From Streptomonospora mangrovi (GTDB lineage Bacteria; Actinomycetota; Actinomycetes; Streptosporangiales; Streptosporangiaceae), in the NCBI RefSeq assembly GCF_027604915.1, contig NZ_JAJAQC010000020.1:58527-122526 (forward strand): a DNA stretch of 64,000 nt, written 5' to 3'. Both the position numbers and the translations under genes were made by a program. How positions within the stretch are numbered: position 1 is the stretch's first letter; each line of letters opens with the position of its first letter. Of the stretch, positions 13,178-24,446 are shown in pieces. The notes under the pieces were generated by a model. It was not told the origin of the DNA and did not search any database. It saw only the letters and a program-made list of their open reading frames with translations.

Positions 13178-14575
13178 GTGAACGCCACCACATCCCCCGC
13201 ACGCGGGCCGGTGCGCCCCGACGAGCGGGCGCTGGCTCCTGACCTGGCGCGCGGGTTCATGCTCCTGATGATCGCGCTGGCGAACACGCCCTGGTACCTG
13301 TGGGGATCGCCGCAGTCGTCCATGGGCGCCCACCCCACCGACGGCTCGGCGCTTGACCGCGCCGTGCAGTTCGTCATGATCACGGCGGTCGACGGCCGCA
13401 TCTACCCGATGTTCGCGTGCCTCTTCGGCTACGGCATGATGCGCCTCTACGACCGCCAGCGGGAGGCGGGCGCCAGTGAGCGGTCGGCGGCGGGCGTGCT
13501 GCGGCGCCGCCACCTGTGGCTGCTGGTCTTCGGCTTCCTGCACACGCTGCTGCTGTTCATGGGCGACATCCTGGCCACCTACGGCCTGGCCGGGCTCATC
13601 CTGGGCTGGCTGCTCCTGCGCCGCAGCGAGCGGGCCATCCGGATCGCCGCCGGAGTGCTGCTGGGCGTGGTGCTCCTGCTGTACGGCCTCACCCTGCTGG
13701 GCGCGGTCGCCGCCGCCTCCGCCCCGCCCTCCGCGGCCGACGCGGAGTCAACGGCCGGAATCCCCGACATCCTGCACGCCTCCTTCGGCGAGCCCGACAT
13801 CCTGGCCGCCGCCGTGGACCGCGTCATCGTGTGGCCGCTGATGCTGCTCGTCCAGGTGTTCGGGCTGACCGTCCCCGCCATGATGGCGCTGGGCATGGTG
13901 CTGGCCAAGCGCCGCGTCCTGGAGCGCCCGCAGGACCACCTCCGGCTGCTGACCTGGACGGCCGTGATCGGCATCGGCGTCGCCTGGGTGTCGGGCCTGC
14001 CGCACGCGATGGCCCACGTCGGCCTCTTCGACTCCTCCGAACTCCTCAACACCTCGCTGGGCGGCGTGCAGCAGCTCAGCGGCGTGTTCGGCGGCACCGG
14101 CTACGTGGCGCTGTTCGGGTTGATCGGCTACGCGATGACCCGCCGCTCGCGCCGGGGCGTCGTCACGACGGCCGTCGCGGCGGTGGGCAAGCGCTCCCTG
14201 TCGTGCTACCTGGCCCAGTCGGTGATCTGCGCGCCGCTGCTGACGGCCTGGGGCGTGGGGCTCGGCGGGGTGTTCGGCAGCGCCCAGATGGCGGCGTTCG
14301 CGGTGGGTGTGTGGCTGGTGACGCTCGTCGGCGCCTACGCGATGGAGCGGGCCGACGTGCGCAGCCCGGCCGAGGTGCTGCTGCGCAGGCTCAGCTACCG
14401 GGGGCGGTCCCGCCCGGGCAACGACCCCGCCGCGACCGCCGGTGCCCCGGCGGCCGCACCCGCCGCCCCGTCCGGTACCGACGCCTTCCCCGCCTCGCCG
14501 ACCGCCCCGCCCGCTCCGCCCACCCCCGGCCCGCAGCCGCCGGCCGACGGCCCGACCGCCCCGCCCGGCCGCTGA
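13178..14575 (+). CDS. DUF418 family membrane protein
   Basis: Unknown function, plasma membrane. The 465-residue protein opens with ALAPDLARGFMLLMIALAN, the typical first membrane segment of DUF418/YeiB proteins, and has about eight to ten further hydrophobic spans (for example LLVFGFLHTLLLFMGDILATYGLAGLILG, written here only as location near residue 115). The DUF418 domain itself is in the C-terminal half, ending with GKRSLSCYLAQS and the following helices. The last 60 residues are a Pro/Ala-rich cytoplasmic tail. GTG start at 13178 with GGAG six bases upstream. A 15-bp hairpin follows, so the gene is its own unit. Confidence 0.85.
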   Translation: MNATTSPARGPVRPDERALAPDLARGFMLLMIALANTPWYLWGSPQSSMGAHPTDGSALDRAVQFVMITAVDGRIYPMFACLFGYGMMRLYDRQREAGASERSAAGVLRRRHLWLLVFGFLHTLLLFMGDILATYGLAGLILGWLLLRRSERAIRIAAGVLLGVVLLLYGLTLLGAVAAASAPPSAADAESTAGIPDILHASFGEPDILAAAVDRVIVWPLMLLVQVFGLTVPAMMALGMVLAKRRVLERPQDHLRLLTWTAVIGIGVAWVSGLPHAMAHVGLFDSSELLNTSLGGVQQLSGVFGGTGYVALFGLIGYAMTRRSRRGVVTTAVAAVGKRSLSCYLAQSVICAPLLTAWGVGLGGVFGSAQMAAFAVGVWLVTLVGAYAMERADVRSPAEVLLRRLSYRGRSRPGNDPAATAGAPAAAPAAPSGTDAFPASPTAPPAPPTPGPQPPADGPTAPPGR

Positions 14576-14578
14576 GGC

Positions 14579-14619
14579 GGCGTGCCGGCCGCCCCGCTGA
14601 GGACGGCGGCCGGCACGCC
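14579..14619 (+). terminator. Hairpin terminator after the DUF418 gene
   Basis: Perfect 15-bp stem GGCGTGCCGGCCGCC / GGCGGCCGGCACGCC with an 11-base loop, starting four bases after the stop codon; no T tract, as is common in actinobacteria. Confidence 0.75.
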
Positions 14620-14708
14620 CCCTCCTCCGCCCCCGCACGGCACAACACGCTGAGCCCCCGACGCGACCCCCGCGCCCGCGCGGGTTGCGTACGGGGGTGC
14701 CCACGGTC

Positions 14709-14745
14709 GGTGACCATCACCCCCTGTTGCCCGATAATGACCGCC
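14709..14745 (+). promoter_or_regulatory. Promoter and operator-like repeat of the NmrA-like gene
   Basis: GTGACC (14710-14715), a 17-base spacer and GATAAT (14733-14738) form a promoter whose -10 ends seven bases before the ATG at 14746, so the mRNA should be leaderless. GGTGACCATCACC (14709-14721) is an inverted repeat covering the -35 box and may be a repressor site. Confidence 0.6.
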
Positions 14746-15630
14746 ATGGGCGACGATCAGGCAATAACGCACACCATCGGCATTACGGGCGCCACCGGCG
14801 CCCTCGGCAGGCGCGTGGCCGACCGGCTGGCCCGGCGGGGGGTGGCGCAGCGGCTCATCGTGCGCGACCTCAACCGCGCCCCGGAGCTGCCCGGGGCCAG
14901 CGCCGTCATGGCGTCCTACGAGGACACCGCCGCCTTCGAGCGCGCCGCCAGGGGCGTCGACACCCTGTTCCTGGTGTCGCTGCCCGAGGCGGCGGACCGG
15001 GTGCCGGTGCACGCGCGGGTGGTCGACGCCGCCCTGGCCGCCGGGGTGAGCCGGATCGTCTACACGTCGTTCCTGGGCGCCGGCCCCGCCTCGGTGTTCA
15101 TCTTCGCCCGCGACCACTTCCACACCGAGGAGCACATCCGGGCCTCGGGTGTCGCCCACACGTTCCTGCGGCCCAGCCTCTACCTGGACCTGCTGCCCTC
15201 CTGGGCCGACGACACCGGCATCATCCGGGGGCCGGCCGGTCTGGGCCGGGCGGCGTGGGTCTCGCGGGACGACATCGCCGACGCGGCGGTGGCCGTGCTC
15301 ACCGGCGGACCGGCCCACCACGGCCGCACCTACGACCTCACCGGCCCGGAGGCCATGACGCTGGGCGAGACCGCCCAGCGGCTGTCCGCGCTGACCGGTC
15401 GGGTGATCGCCTACGTGCCCGAGACCTGGGAGGAGGCGCTGGCCTCGCGGCGGCTGACTGGCGCCCCGGACTGGCAGATCGAGGGGTGGGCCAGCTCCTA
15501 CGCCGCCATCGCGGCGGGCGAACTGGACGTGGTCTCCCCCGCGGTGCCCGCGCTCACCGGCCATCCCGCCCAGTCGCTGGAGGGCTTCCTGCGCACCCAC
15601 CCCACCGCGCTGCGGCACGTGCTCGTCTAG
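14746..15630 (+). CDS. NmrA-like SDR family NAD(P)-binding protein
   Basis: Atypical short-chain dehydrogenase/reductase related to NmrA and quinone reductase-type proteins; substrate unknown. The 294-residue protein has the dinucleotide motif GITGATGALGRRV (TGxxGxxG) at residues 12-24. The usual SDR catalytic Tyr-x-x-x-Lys is not evident, as in many NmrA-like proteins, so it may sense NADP or reduce quinones. ATG at 14746 is preferred because of the promoter spacing; an in-frame ATG lies nine bases upstream at 14737. It is convergent with the acyl-CoA synthetase gene across a strong hairpin. Confidence 0.85.
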   Translation: MGDDQAITHTIGITGATGALGRRVADRLARRGVAQRLIVRDLNRAPELPGASAVMASYEDTAAFERAARGVDTLFLVSLPEAADRVPVHARVVDAALAAGVSRIVYTSFLGAGPASVFIFARDHFHTEEHIRASGVAHTFLRPSLYLDLLPSWADDTGIIRGPAGLGRAAWVSRDDIADAAVAVLTGGPAHHGRTYDLTGPEAMTLGETAQRLSALTGRVIAYVPETWEEALASRRLTGAPDWQIEGWASSYAAIAAGELDVVSPAVPALTGHPAQSLEGFLRTHPTALRHVLV

Positions 15631-15733
15631 CGCCCGGCCCTCGGCGCCCGGCGCGCGGCGAACCCGGCCCCCTGCCGGGCCGCGCGGGCGGCACCGACCC
15701 GCACCGCCCGCCGCACCCGCGCATCCATCCGCC

Positions 15734-15774
15734 CCGCCGCTCTGCGGCCGACCGTGTCGGTCGCAGAGCGGCGG
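15734..15774. terminator. Bidirectional terminator between convergent genes
   Basis: Perfect 13-bp stem CCGCCGCTCTGCG / CGCAGAGCGGCGG extended by CCGA/TCGG, between the NmrA-like gene (plus) and the acyl-CoA synthetase (minus). Confidence 0.7.
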
Positions 15775-15798
15775 CGGAGTCCACCGGCCCGGCGCCGC

Positions 15799-17430
<1,632 letters not shown>

Positions 17431-17514
17431 CAGCCCACACCCTTCGCAAATCCGTTGTGACGGGTATCACGGGTGCAACTGACGCTAGGAGCCGGGCGCG
17501 GCCCGGAAAAGGAC

Positions 17515-17545
17515 GTAACGGAGATCGTTACCTAACGGTGTTAGG
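17515..17545. promoter_or_regulatory. Two adjacent inverted repeats upstream of the acyl-CoA synthetase
   Basis: GTAACGgagatCGTTAC (17515-17531) and CCTAACggtGTTAGG (17531-17545) are both perfect inverted repeats and share one base. They lie 85-115 bases upstream of the minus-strand start at 17430, next to a possible promoter TTTTCC-N17-TAGCGT (minus strand, 17482-17510). The GTAAC-N7-GTTAC layout recurs at 43368-43384. Confidence 0.6.
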
Positions 17546-17623
17546 GGTGTGTGGCGCGCCGCAGCGGGGCGTCGGCCGGATCAGCCGTGCCGCCGCCCCG
17601 AGGGCGTGCTGCCGCCTCCCCGA

Positions 17624-18325
17624 CTACCGCGAGGCGCCCGCGTCCGCGTTGGCGTCCCCGTTCGCGGCCGCGTCCAGGCGGCGCCGGAACTCCGCCGCCG
17701 CCGCCCGGGGGTCGTCGGCCTCGGTGATGGCGCGGACCACCACCACGCGGCGCGCACCCGCCGCCAGGACCTGGTCCAGGTTGCCCAGGTCGATCCCGCC
17801 GATGGCGAACCACGGGCGCGCGGTGCCCAGCGCGGCCGTGCGCTCCACCAGCTCCAGCCCGGCCGCCGCGCGCCCCGGCTTGGTGGGTGTGGCCCAGGTC
17901 GGGCCCACGCAGAAGTAGTCGACCCCCTCCTGCCCGGCCGATGCCGCCGCCATGGCGGCGTCGCTGTTGGAGCGGCCGATCAGCGGCTCGGGGCCGATGA
18001 TGTCGCGGGCGGCGGGCACGGGGAGGTCCTCCTGGCCCAGGTGCAGCACGTCGGCGCCGGCGGTGCGGGCGATGTCGGCGCGGTCGTTGACCGACATCAG
18101 CGCGCCGTGGCGCGCGCAGGCGGCGCGCACGACCTCCAGGGCCGCCAACTCCTGGCGGGCCTCCAGCGACTTGTCGCGGAGCTGGACGATGTCGACTCCG
18201 CCCGACAGCGCCGCGTCGAGGAACTCGGCGAGGTCGCCGCGCTCGGCGCGGGAGTCGGTGCACAGGTACAGGCGCGCCCGTGCCAGGCGCTCGCGCAGGC
18301 TGGTGCTGGTGCTCACCCGCGTCAT
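17624..18325 (-). CDS. thiE: Thiamine-phosphate synthase
   Basis: Joins HMP-PP and the thiazole phosphate to give thiamin phosphate. The 233-residue TIM barrel has [22 protein letters not shown] near residue 48, SVNDRADIA near residue 80, LHLGQEDLP and a C-terminal IGGID segment, all standard for ThiE. It is divergent from thiOSG with the Rv2175c-like gene between; no riboswitch is seen directly before it. The C-terminus has a short Ala/Asn/Asp repeat ([13 protein letters not shown]). Confidence 0.95.
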   Translation of the reverse strand: MTRVSTSTSLRERLARARLYLCTDSRAERGDLAEFLDAALSGGVDIVQLRDKSLEARQELAALEVVRAACARHGALMSVNDRADIARTAGADVLHLGQEDLPVPAARDIIGPEPLIGRSNSDAAMAAASAGQEGVDYFCVGPTWATPTKPGRAAAGLELVERTAALGTARPWFAIGGIDLGNLDQVLAAGARRVVVVRAITEADDPRAAAAEFRRRLDAAANGDANADAGASR

Positions 18326-18432
18326 GCTAGTGCGCGCCCGCGCGGCGCCCGGCGGGCGGGGTGGGCGCCGCGCCCCGGCGTGCCCGCGGGCGCCGGGGCG
18401 GATCCGCCGCGCCCGCCGGGTGCGGCCCGCGC

Positions 18433-18792
18433 CTACAGGGCCATGGCCTGCGCCCGGCGGCGGACCTCGGTGCCGCGGTTCTCGGTCAGCGCCTGGATGG
18501 GCGCGCCGGGAAGGGTGTCGTCAGGGGTGAACATCCACTGGAGCGCTTCGTCGGTGCTGAACCCGGCGTCGGCCAGGACGGTCAGCGTGCCCGGCAGGCC
18601 CTTGACGATGTCGTCGCCGGCGATGAACGCGGCGGGGACGCACAGCTCACCCTTGCGGCGGACGCCGAGCAGCTTGTGGTCGGCGATGAACTGCTTGACG
18701 CGGTTGGGGCTGGTGTTGAGCGCCCGCGCGACGTCCTTGATGGTCATCCATTCACCGACGAGGGTGTCGGTGTCGTGGTCGTTCTCGGTCAC
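18433..18792 (-). CDS. Rv2175c-family helix-turn-helix DNA-binding protein
   Basis: Small DNA-binding protein, 119 residues. The N-terminal winged helix-turn-helix reads [22 protein letters not shown], followed by a C-terminal [19 protein letters not shown] helix pair typical of the family. In M. tuberculosis the orthologue Rv2175c is a substrate of the neighbouring kinase PknL, which phosphorylates an N-terminal threonine; here TENDHDTDT supplies several N-terminal Thr candidates. I start at the GTG at 18792; a frame open to 18846 adds an unlikely Arg-rich leader. The kinase gene is 2.8 kb away, separated by thiOSG. Confidence 0.88.
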   Translation of the reverse strand: MTENDHDTDTLVGEWMTIKDVARALNTSPNRVKQFIADHKLLGVRRKGELCVPAAFIAGDDIVKGLPGTLTVLADAGFSTDEALQWMFTPDDTLPGAPIQALTENRGTEVRRRAQAMAL

Positions 18793-19037
18793 GCTGCCAA
18801 TGTCCCACACCCCGGCCCCTCGCAAACGCGGCCAACGTCCCCGCACCGGCCGCGTTCGCTCACGGCGTGACCGGCGGCGACCGGCGCGGTCCCCCGCCCG
18901 GCGCGCCCGGCGACCTCGGACGGCGCCCCTCGCGCCCCCGCCCTCTCCCTTCCGTCACCGCCGGCCGCGCCGACCCCTCCCCCGCCCGGCCCGCCCGCCC
19001 CTCCGGCCGCGCGGGGTCATAGGATGGGTGCGGACAA

Positions 19038-19131
19038 GGACACCCGCGGGAGCCGGGTCGGGACCCGGCTGAGAGGGAGGCTGTCAGCCTCCGACCGCAT
19101 GAACCTGATCCGGGTCATACCGGCGAAGGAA
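19038..19131 (+). promoter_or_regulatory. TPP riboswitch (THI element) ahead of thiOSG
   Basis: All conserved parts of the THI box are present in order: CGGGAGC, a 9-bp P3 stem AGCCGGGTC/GACCCGGCT (19051-19070), CTGAGAGGG, a variable P3a hairpin, GACCGCATGAACCTGATC (19093-19110), and CGGGTCATACCGGCGAAGGA (19111-19130). The 3' strand ends in AAGGA, the only ribosome-binding site of thiO, so thiamin pyrophosphate binding should hide it and block translation. Confidence 0.95.
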
Positions 19132-19143
19132 GTGGCGACCACC

Positions 19144-20343
19144 GTGTGCGCAGCGATATCCGCCTCCCGCTCCCCCGACGTCGTCGTCGTGGGCGCCGGC
19201 CTGATCGGGCTGGTCACCGCCTGGCGGGCCGCCCAGCGCGGCCTGTCCGTCACCGTGGTCGCCCAGACCGCCGCCGGCGCCGCCTCCCCCGTCGCGGCGG
19301 GCATGCTCACCCCCGCCACCGAGGCCGCCTTCGGCGAGGAGGCGCTGATGCGCTTCGGCGTCCTCTCCCGCGACCGCTACCCCGCCTTCGTCGCCGAACT
19401 GGAGCAGGACAGCGGCCTGCCCGCCGGCTACCGCCCCCACGGCACCCTCCAGGCCGCGTTCGACACCGACGACCTCGCCCGGCTGGCCCACCTCAGCGAG
19501 CTGCGCACCCGCCTGGGCCTGCGCACCGAGCGCCTCACCGGCCGCGAGTGCCGCCGCCTGGAGCCGATGCTGGCGCCCGCCGTGCGCGGCGGCTACCTCG
19601 CCCCCGACGACCACTCCGTGGACCCCCGCCGGCTGCTCGCCGCCCTGCACGCCGCCGCCGAGCGGCGCGGCGCCGTGGGCGTCCGCGACCGGGTCAGCGA
19701 GGTCGTCCTCGACGGGGGCCGCGTGCGCGGCGTGCGCCTGGCCTCCGGCGGCGAACTCGCCGCCGGCCAGGTGGTGCTGGCCGCCGGCGCGGGCATCCCC
19801 GCCATCGGCGGGCTGCCCCCCGGCGCGGTCCCGCCGCTGCGCCCGGTCAAGGGGCAACTGCTGCGGCTGCGCACCCCGCCCGGCGAACCCCCGCTGGTGG
19901 GGCGCACGGTGCGCGGCCTGGTGCGCGGCTCCCCCGTCTACCTGGTGCCGCGCGAGGACGGCGAGATCGTGCTGGGCGCCACCCAGGAGGAGCAGGGCCA
20001 CGACACCCGGCTCACCGCCGGCGGGCTGTGGGAGATCCTGCGCGACGCCCACGAACTGGTGCCCGGCGTCAGCGAACTGGAGGTCGCCGAGACCTGCGTG
20101 GGACTGCGCCCGGGCTCCCCCGACAACGAACCGCTGCTGGGCCCCACGTCGGTGCCCGGCCTGCACCTGGCCGCCGGGCACTTCCGCCACGGCGTGCTGT
20201 TCACCCCGGCCACCGGCGACGCCATGGCCGAGGCACTGACCACGGGCGCCCTGCCCGGGTACGCGCGCCGGTTCGCCGCCACCCGCGCGCTGGAGGCCGT
20301 CGGCGGCACCGGCACGGGAGGCGGAGCGGACCAGTGGACGTGA
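19144..20343 (+). CDS. thiO: Glycine oxidase ThiO
   Basis: FAD enzyme that oxidises glycine to the imine used for the thiazole ring of thiamin. The Rossmann motif VVVVGAGLIGLVTAWRAAQ is near the N-terminus; GMLTPATEAAFGE and the C-terminal LRPGSPDNEPLLGPT and HFRHGVLFTPAT segments are typical of the D-amino-acid oxidase family. The start is uncertain: GTG 19144 lies 13 bases after the AAGGA, while GTG 19132 is in frame but only one base from it. First gene of the riboswitch-controlled operon; its end overlaps thiS. Confidence 0.93.
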   Translation: MCAAISASRSPDVVVVGAGLIGLVTAWRAAQRGLSVTVVAQTAAGAASPVAAGMLTPATEAAFGEEALMRFGVLSRDRYPAFVAELEQDSGLPAGYRPHGTLQAAFDTDDLARLAHLSELRTRLGLRTERLTGRECRRLEPMLAPAVRGGYLAPDDHSVDPRRLLAALHAAAERRGAVGVRDRVSEVVLDGGRVRGVRLASGGELAAGQVVLAAGAGIPAIGGLPPGAVPPLRPVKGQLLRLRTPPGEPPLVGRTVRGLVRGSPVYLVPREDGEIVLGATQEEQGHDTRLTAGGLWEILRDAHELVPGVSELEVAETCVGLRPGSPDNEPLLGPTSVPGLHLAAGHFRHGVLFTPATGDAMAEALTTGALPGYARRFAATRALEAVGGTGTGGGADQWT

Positions 20344-20534
20344 CCATCAACGGGCGGCCGAGCAGCGTCGCCCCGCACACCACGGTGGCCGAGGTCGTGG
20401 CCTCGCTCACGCGGTCTGCGGGCGGCGTGGCCGTCGCCCTCAACGACGAGGTGGTGCGCCGGGCCGACTGGGCGACCACCGTGGTCGCCGAGAACGACCG
20501 CATCGACGTGCTCACCGCGGTGCAAGGAGGCTGA
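20334..20534 (+). CDS. thiS: Sulfur carrier protein ThiS
   Basis: Ubiquitin-like carrier that brings sulfur to the thiazole as a C-terminal thiocarboxylate. The 66-residue chain opens MDVTINGRPSSVA and ends in the required Gly-Gly (TAVQGG). The GTG at 20334 overlaps the thiO end by ten bases and has GGAG seven bases upstream; GTG 20340 is an alternative. Its final codons contain AAGGAGG, the ribosome-binding site of thiG. Confidence 0.95.
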   Translation: MDVTINGRPSSVAPHTTVAEVVASLTRSAGGVAVALNDEVVRRADWATTVVAENDRIDVLTAVQGG

Positions 20535-21362
<828 letters not shown>

Positions 21363-21416
21363 CCGCCCCCTCCGCCTTCCCGCGCCTGCCTCCCGCACCC
21401 TTCCCCCACCCCGCGT

Positions 21417-21440
21417 CCGGCCGCGGCCCCTGGCGGCCGG
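21417..21440 (+). terminator. Candidate terminator after thiG
   Basis: 8-bp perfect stem CCGGCCGC / GCGGCCGG with an 8-base loop, 55 bases after the thiG stop; no T tract. Confidence 0.45.
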
Positions 21441-21614
21441 GCGCGGCGCGGGCCGCGCGGGGCGGGTAAAGGATCGGCTCCTGGCCGCGCCGGGCCACCG
21501 CGTCGCGAACGCGGCCGTGGCGGGGGTTCCGGACGCCCCAGGCCGCCCCGCCCGGTTCGGCCGGGCGGTGGATCGACTACGACCGGCTGTCCCATACGCC
21601 CTAAACTCCCCTGT

Positions 21615-23576
21615 GTGGACATGACGACTGCGGACCCCCTTGTCGGCACGACCCTCGACCAGCGCTACCGCGTCGAGGCGCGCGTCGCCAGCGGCGGCAT
21701 GGCCACGGTCTATGTGGCCCACGACCTGCGCCTGGACCGCCGTCTGGCGTGCAAGGTCATGCACCCCTCCCTGGCCGAGGACCCCACGTTCGTGCGCCGC
21801 TTCATCAACGAGGCGCACTCGGTGGCCAAGCTGTCCCACCCCAACGTGGTGGGCGTCTTCGACCAGGGCACCGACCAAGGCCACGTCTACCTGTGCATGG
21901 AGTACGTCCCCGGGCGCACCCTGCGCGACATGCTGCACGCGCGCGGGCGGCTGGCGCCGCGCGACGCCCTCGACATCATCGCCCCCGTGCTGGCCGCGCT
22001 GGGCGCCGCCCACCAGGCGGGCATGATCCACCGCGACGTCAAGCCCGAGAACGTCCTGCTCACCGAGTCCGGCCTGGTCAAGGTCGCCGACTTCGGCCTG
22101 GCGCGGGCCGTTGAGTCCCAGCAGGGCATGACCAAGACCGGCACCCTCATGGGCACCGCCGCCTACCTGGCGCCCGAGCAGATCGAGCGCGGCACCTCCG
22201 ACGCCCGCACCGACGTCTACGCCGCCGGCATCATGCTCTACGAGATGCTCACCGGCCGCCAGCCCCACACCGGCGACACCCCCATCTCCATCGCCTACCA
22301 GCACGTCAACGAGGACGTCCCGCGCCCCTCGCGGATGGTGCCCGGCATCCCGCCCGAGGTCGACACCCTGGTCACCCGCGCCACCGAGCGCGACCCCCGC
22401 TACCGCCCCGCCAACGCCGGGCAGTACCTCGCCCTGGTGCTGGAGGCCCGCAACTCCCTGCCCGCGGCGGCCGGCGCCGGCCCGGTGCCCGGCGCCGCCG
22501 CGCCCGCGCCGGTCAACGCCAACGACACCCTGGTGGTGGAGGCCGGCGGTCTGGCCGACCTCCGCGACCCCGACGACCTCGACGACGACCTCCCGCCCGA
22601 GCGGCGCGGCCCGCTGGGCCGCCTGGACCGCCGGCACTACCCCGCCCTGCTGGTCTCGGCGGTGCTCGCCCTGGTGCTCATCGTGCTGGGCTGGTGGTTC
22701 TTCATCGGCCGCTACGAGCCCGTGCCCGACGTGGTCGGCATGGGCGAGGAGGAGGCCGCCAACGTCCTGCGCGACGCCGGGCTGCGCATGGAGGTCGCCG
22801 ACTCCCAGGTCTACAGCGACGACGTCGAACCCGGCCTGATCGCCGAGGTCGACCCCGGGGTCGACGACCGCGTGCTGCCCAACGACACCGTCACGGTGTC
22901 GCTGTCCAAGGGGCCCCAGACCGTCGAGATGCCCGACGTGGTCGGCCAGTCCGCCTCCGACGCCCGCGCGGCGCTGGAGGAGGAGGGCTTCACCGAGATC
23001 ACCGAGGAGCAGACCACCTCCCACGAGGAACCCGCCGGCACCGTGCTCAGCACCGACCCCGAGCCCGGCGCCGAGGCCGACCGCGAGGGCGAGATCGTCC
23101 TCACCGTCGCCCAGGGCTTCGACCTGCCCGACGTGGTGGGCCAGGACCAGGAGCAGGCACGGTCCACGTTGGAGGACCTGGGCCTCCAGGTGTCGCTGAC
23201 CGAGCAGTCCAGCGACGACGTCCCCGCCGGGCAGGTGATCTCCCAGGACCCCCAGGGCGGCTCCACCGCCAGCGCCGGCGACGACGTCACCCTCACCGTC
23301 TCCACCGGGCCCGAGATGGTCGCGATCCCCGACGTCACCGGCTGGAAGGTCCAGGACGCCGAGAAGGAGCTGCGCGAGCTGGGCTTCGAGGTCACCGTCA
23401 CCGAGATTTTGGGCGGCGACCGGGTCGTGCGCTACAGCCCCGAGGGCGAGGCCGAGAAGGGCACCGAGATCGAGCTGTGGGTCAGCCCGTTCGGCCCCGG
23501 CGGCGACGAGGGCGAGGGCGGCGGCAACGGCAACAACGGGAACGGCAACGGCAACGGGCGCGGCGGCGACGACTGA
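21615..23576 (+). CDS. pknL: PknL-like PASTA-domain serine/threonine protein kinase
   Basis: Membrane kinase, 653 residues. Cytoplasmic kinase domain, residues 10-280: ASGGMATVY glycine loop, ACKVM lysine, HRDVKPENVLL catalytic loop, DFGLA, activation loop with TKTGTLMGTAAYLAPEQ. A linker precedes one membrane span (ALLVSAVLALVLIVLGWWFF, about residue 345). Outside are four PASTA repeats (openings PVPDVVG, EMPDVVG, DLPDVVG, AIPDVTG) that would sense cell-wall fragments, and a Gly/Asn-rich tail. TAAACT ends seven bases before the GTG, so the mRNA is probably leaderless; ATG 21621 is an alternative start. The nearby Rv2175c-like gene suggests the PknL branch; M. tuberculosis PknL lacks PASTA domains, the corynebacterial form has them. 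Confidence 0.92.
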   Translation: MDMTTADPLVGTTLDQRYRVEARVASGGMATVYVAHDLRLDRRLACKVMHPSLAEDPTFVRRFINEAHSVAKLSHPNVVGVFDQGTDQGHVYLCMEYVPGRTLRDMLHARGRLAPRDALDIIAPVLAALGAAHQAGMIHRDVKPENVLLTESGLVKVADFGLARAVESQQGMTKTGTLMGTAAYLAPEQIERGTSDARTDVYAAGIMLYEMLTGRQPHTGDTPISIAYQHVNEDVPRPSRMVPGIPPEVDTLVTRATERDPRYRPANAGQYLALVLEARNSLPAAAGAGPVPGAAAPAPVNANDTLVVEAGGLADLRDPDDLDDDLPPERRGPLGRLDRRHYPALLVSAVLALVLIVLGWWFFIGRYEPVPDVVGMGEEEAANVLRDAGLRMEVADSQVYSDDVEPGLIAEVDPGVDDRVLPNDTVTVSLSKGPQTVEMPDVVGQSASDARAALEEEGFTEITEEQTTSHEEPAGTVLSTDPEPGAEADREGEIVLTVAQGFDLPDVVGQDQEQARSTLEDLGLQVSLTEQSSDDVPAGQVISQDPQGGSTASAGDDVTLTVSTGPEMVAIPDVTGWKVQDAEKELRELGFEVTVTEILGGDRVVRYSPEGEAEKGTEIELWVSPFGPGGDEGEGGGNGNNGNGNGNGRGGDD

Positions 23577-23580
23577 CCCG

Positions 23581-23610
23581 GGCCGCCGGCGGCCCCGCCC
23601 GCCGGCGGCC
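23581..23610 (+). terminator. Hairpin after the kinase gene
   Basis: Perfect 12-bp stem GGCCGCCGGCGG / CCGCCGGCGGCC with a six-base loop between the kinase and response-regulator genes. Confidence 0.6.
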
Positions 23611-23628
23611 GTTCGCTAGGCTCGCCGC

Positions 23629-24333
23629 ATGGACAGCCCGCCCAGCCCCGACCGCGCCGCCGCACCCCCGGTGCGCCCGGTGCGCGTCATGGTGGTCGAC
23701 GACCACCCGATGTGGCGCGACGCCGTGGCGCGCGACCTCGCCGAGGCCGGCCTGGAGGTCGTCGCCACGGCCGGCGACGGCGCCAAGGCGGTGCGGGTGG
23801 CCCCGGCCGCCCGGCCCACGGTCGCCGTGCTCGACCTCCAGTTGCCCGACATGTCCGGGGTGGAGGTCACCCGCCGGCTGCTGGCCGCCGCCGACCCGCC
23901 GCGCATCCTGATCCTGTCGGCCAGCGGCGAGCGCGCCGACGTGCTGGAGGCCGTCAAGGCGGGCGCCACCGGCTACCTGGTGAAGTCGGCCGGGCGCGAG
24001 GAACTGCTGGACGCCGTGCGGCGGGTGCACGCCGGCGAGGCGGTCTACACCGCCGGGCTGGCCGGGCTGGTGCTGGGCGAGTACCGGCGCATGGCCGCCG
24101 AGCCCCGCACCCGCCGCGACCCCGCCCCCGCGCCCTCCCTGACCCCGCGCGAGACCGAGGTGCTGCGCCAGGTGGCCAAGGGCCTGGGCTACAAGCAGAT
24201 CGCCGAGCGGCTGTCGATCTCGCACCGCACGGTGCAGAACCACGTGCAGAACACGCTGAACAAGCTGCACCTGCACAACCGGGTGGAACTGGCGCGCTAC
24301 GCGATCGACCGGGGCCTGGACGCCGACGGCTGA
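23629..24333 (+). CDS. NarL/LuxR-type response regulator (MacR-like)
   Basis: Two-component transcription regulator, 234 residues. The receiver domain (residues 18-140) has VVDDHP with the acidic pair, the phospho-acceptor Asp in VLDLQLPDMSG near residue 70, and VKSAG with the conserved Lys. The LuxR HTH (residues 168-230) reads LTPRETEVLRQVAKGLGYKQIAERLSIS, given here as location, with SHRTVQNHV as recognition helix. No kinase is adjacent. The only histidine kinase in the window is at 33.6-35.0 kb; from memory S. coelicolor SCO2120/SCO2121 (MacR/MacS) are neighbours, so these may be a separated pair. Confidence 0.88.
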   Translation: MDSPPSPDRAAAPPVRPVRVMVVDDHPMWRDAVARDLAEAGLEVVATAGDGAKAVRVAPAARPTVAVLDLQLPDMSGVEVTRRLLAAADPPRILILSASGERADVLEAVKAGATGYLVKSAGREELLDAVRRVHAGEAVYTAGLAGLVLGEYRRMAAEPRTRRDPAPAPSLTPRETEVLRQVAKGLGYKQIAERLSISHRTVQNHVQNTLNKLHLHNRVELARYAIDRGLDADG

Positions 24334-24351
24334 GCCGGCCGCTGACGCGGC

Positions 24352-24410
24352 GCCCCGCCCCCGCGCCGCGCCATGGCGCAGCCTGGCGCGCCGGGGGCCG
24401 GCGGCGGGGC
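24352..24410. terminator. GC-rich hairpin region between convergent genes
   Basis: Imperfect arms rich in CCCCGC and GCGGGG with the internal palindrome GCGCCATGGCGC lie between the response regulator (plus) and glpK (minus). Probably a bidirectional terminator. Confidence 0.4.
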
Positions 24411-24446
24411 GGCGGGGACCGGGCCGCCCTTGGCCCCGCTGGGCCG

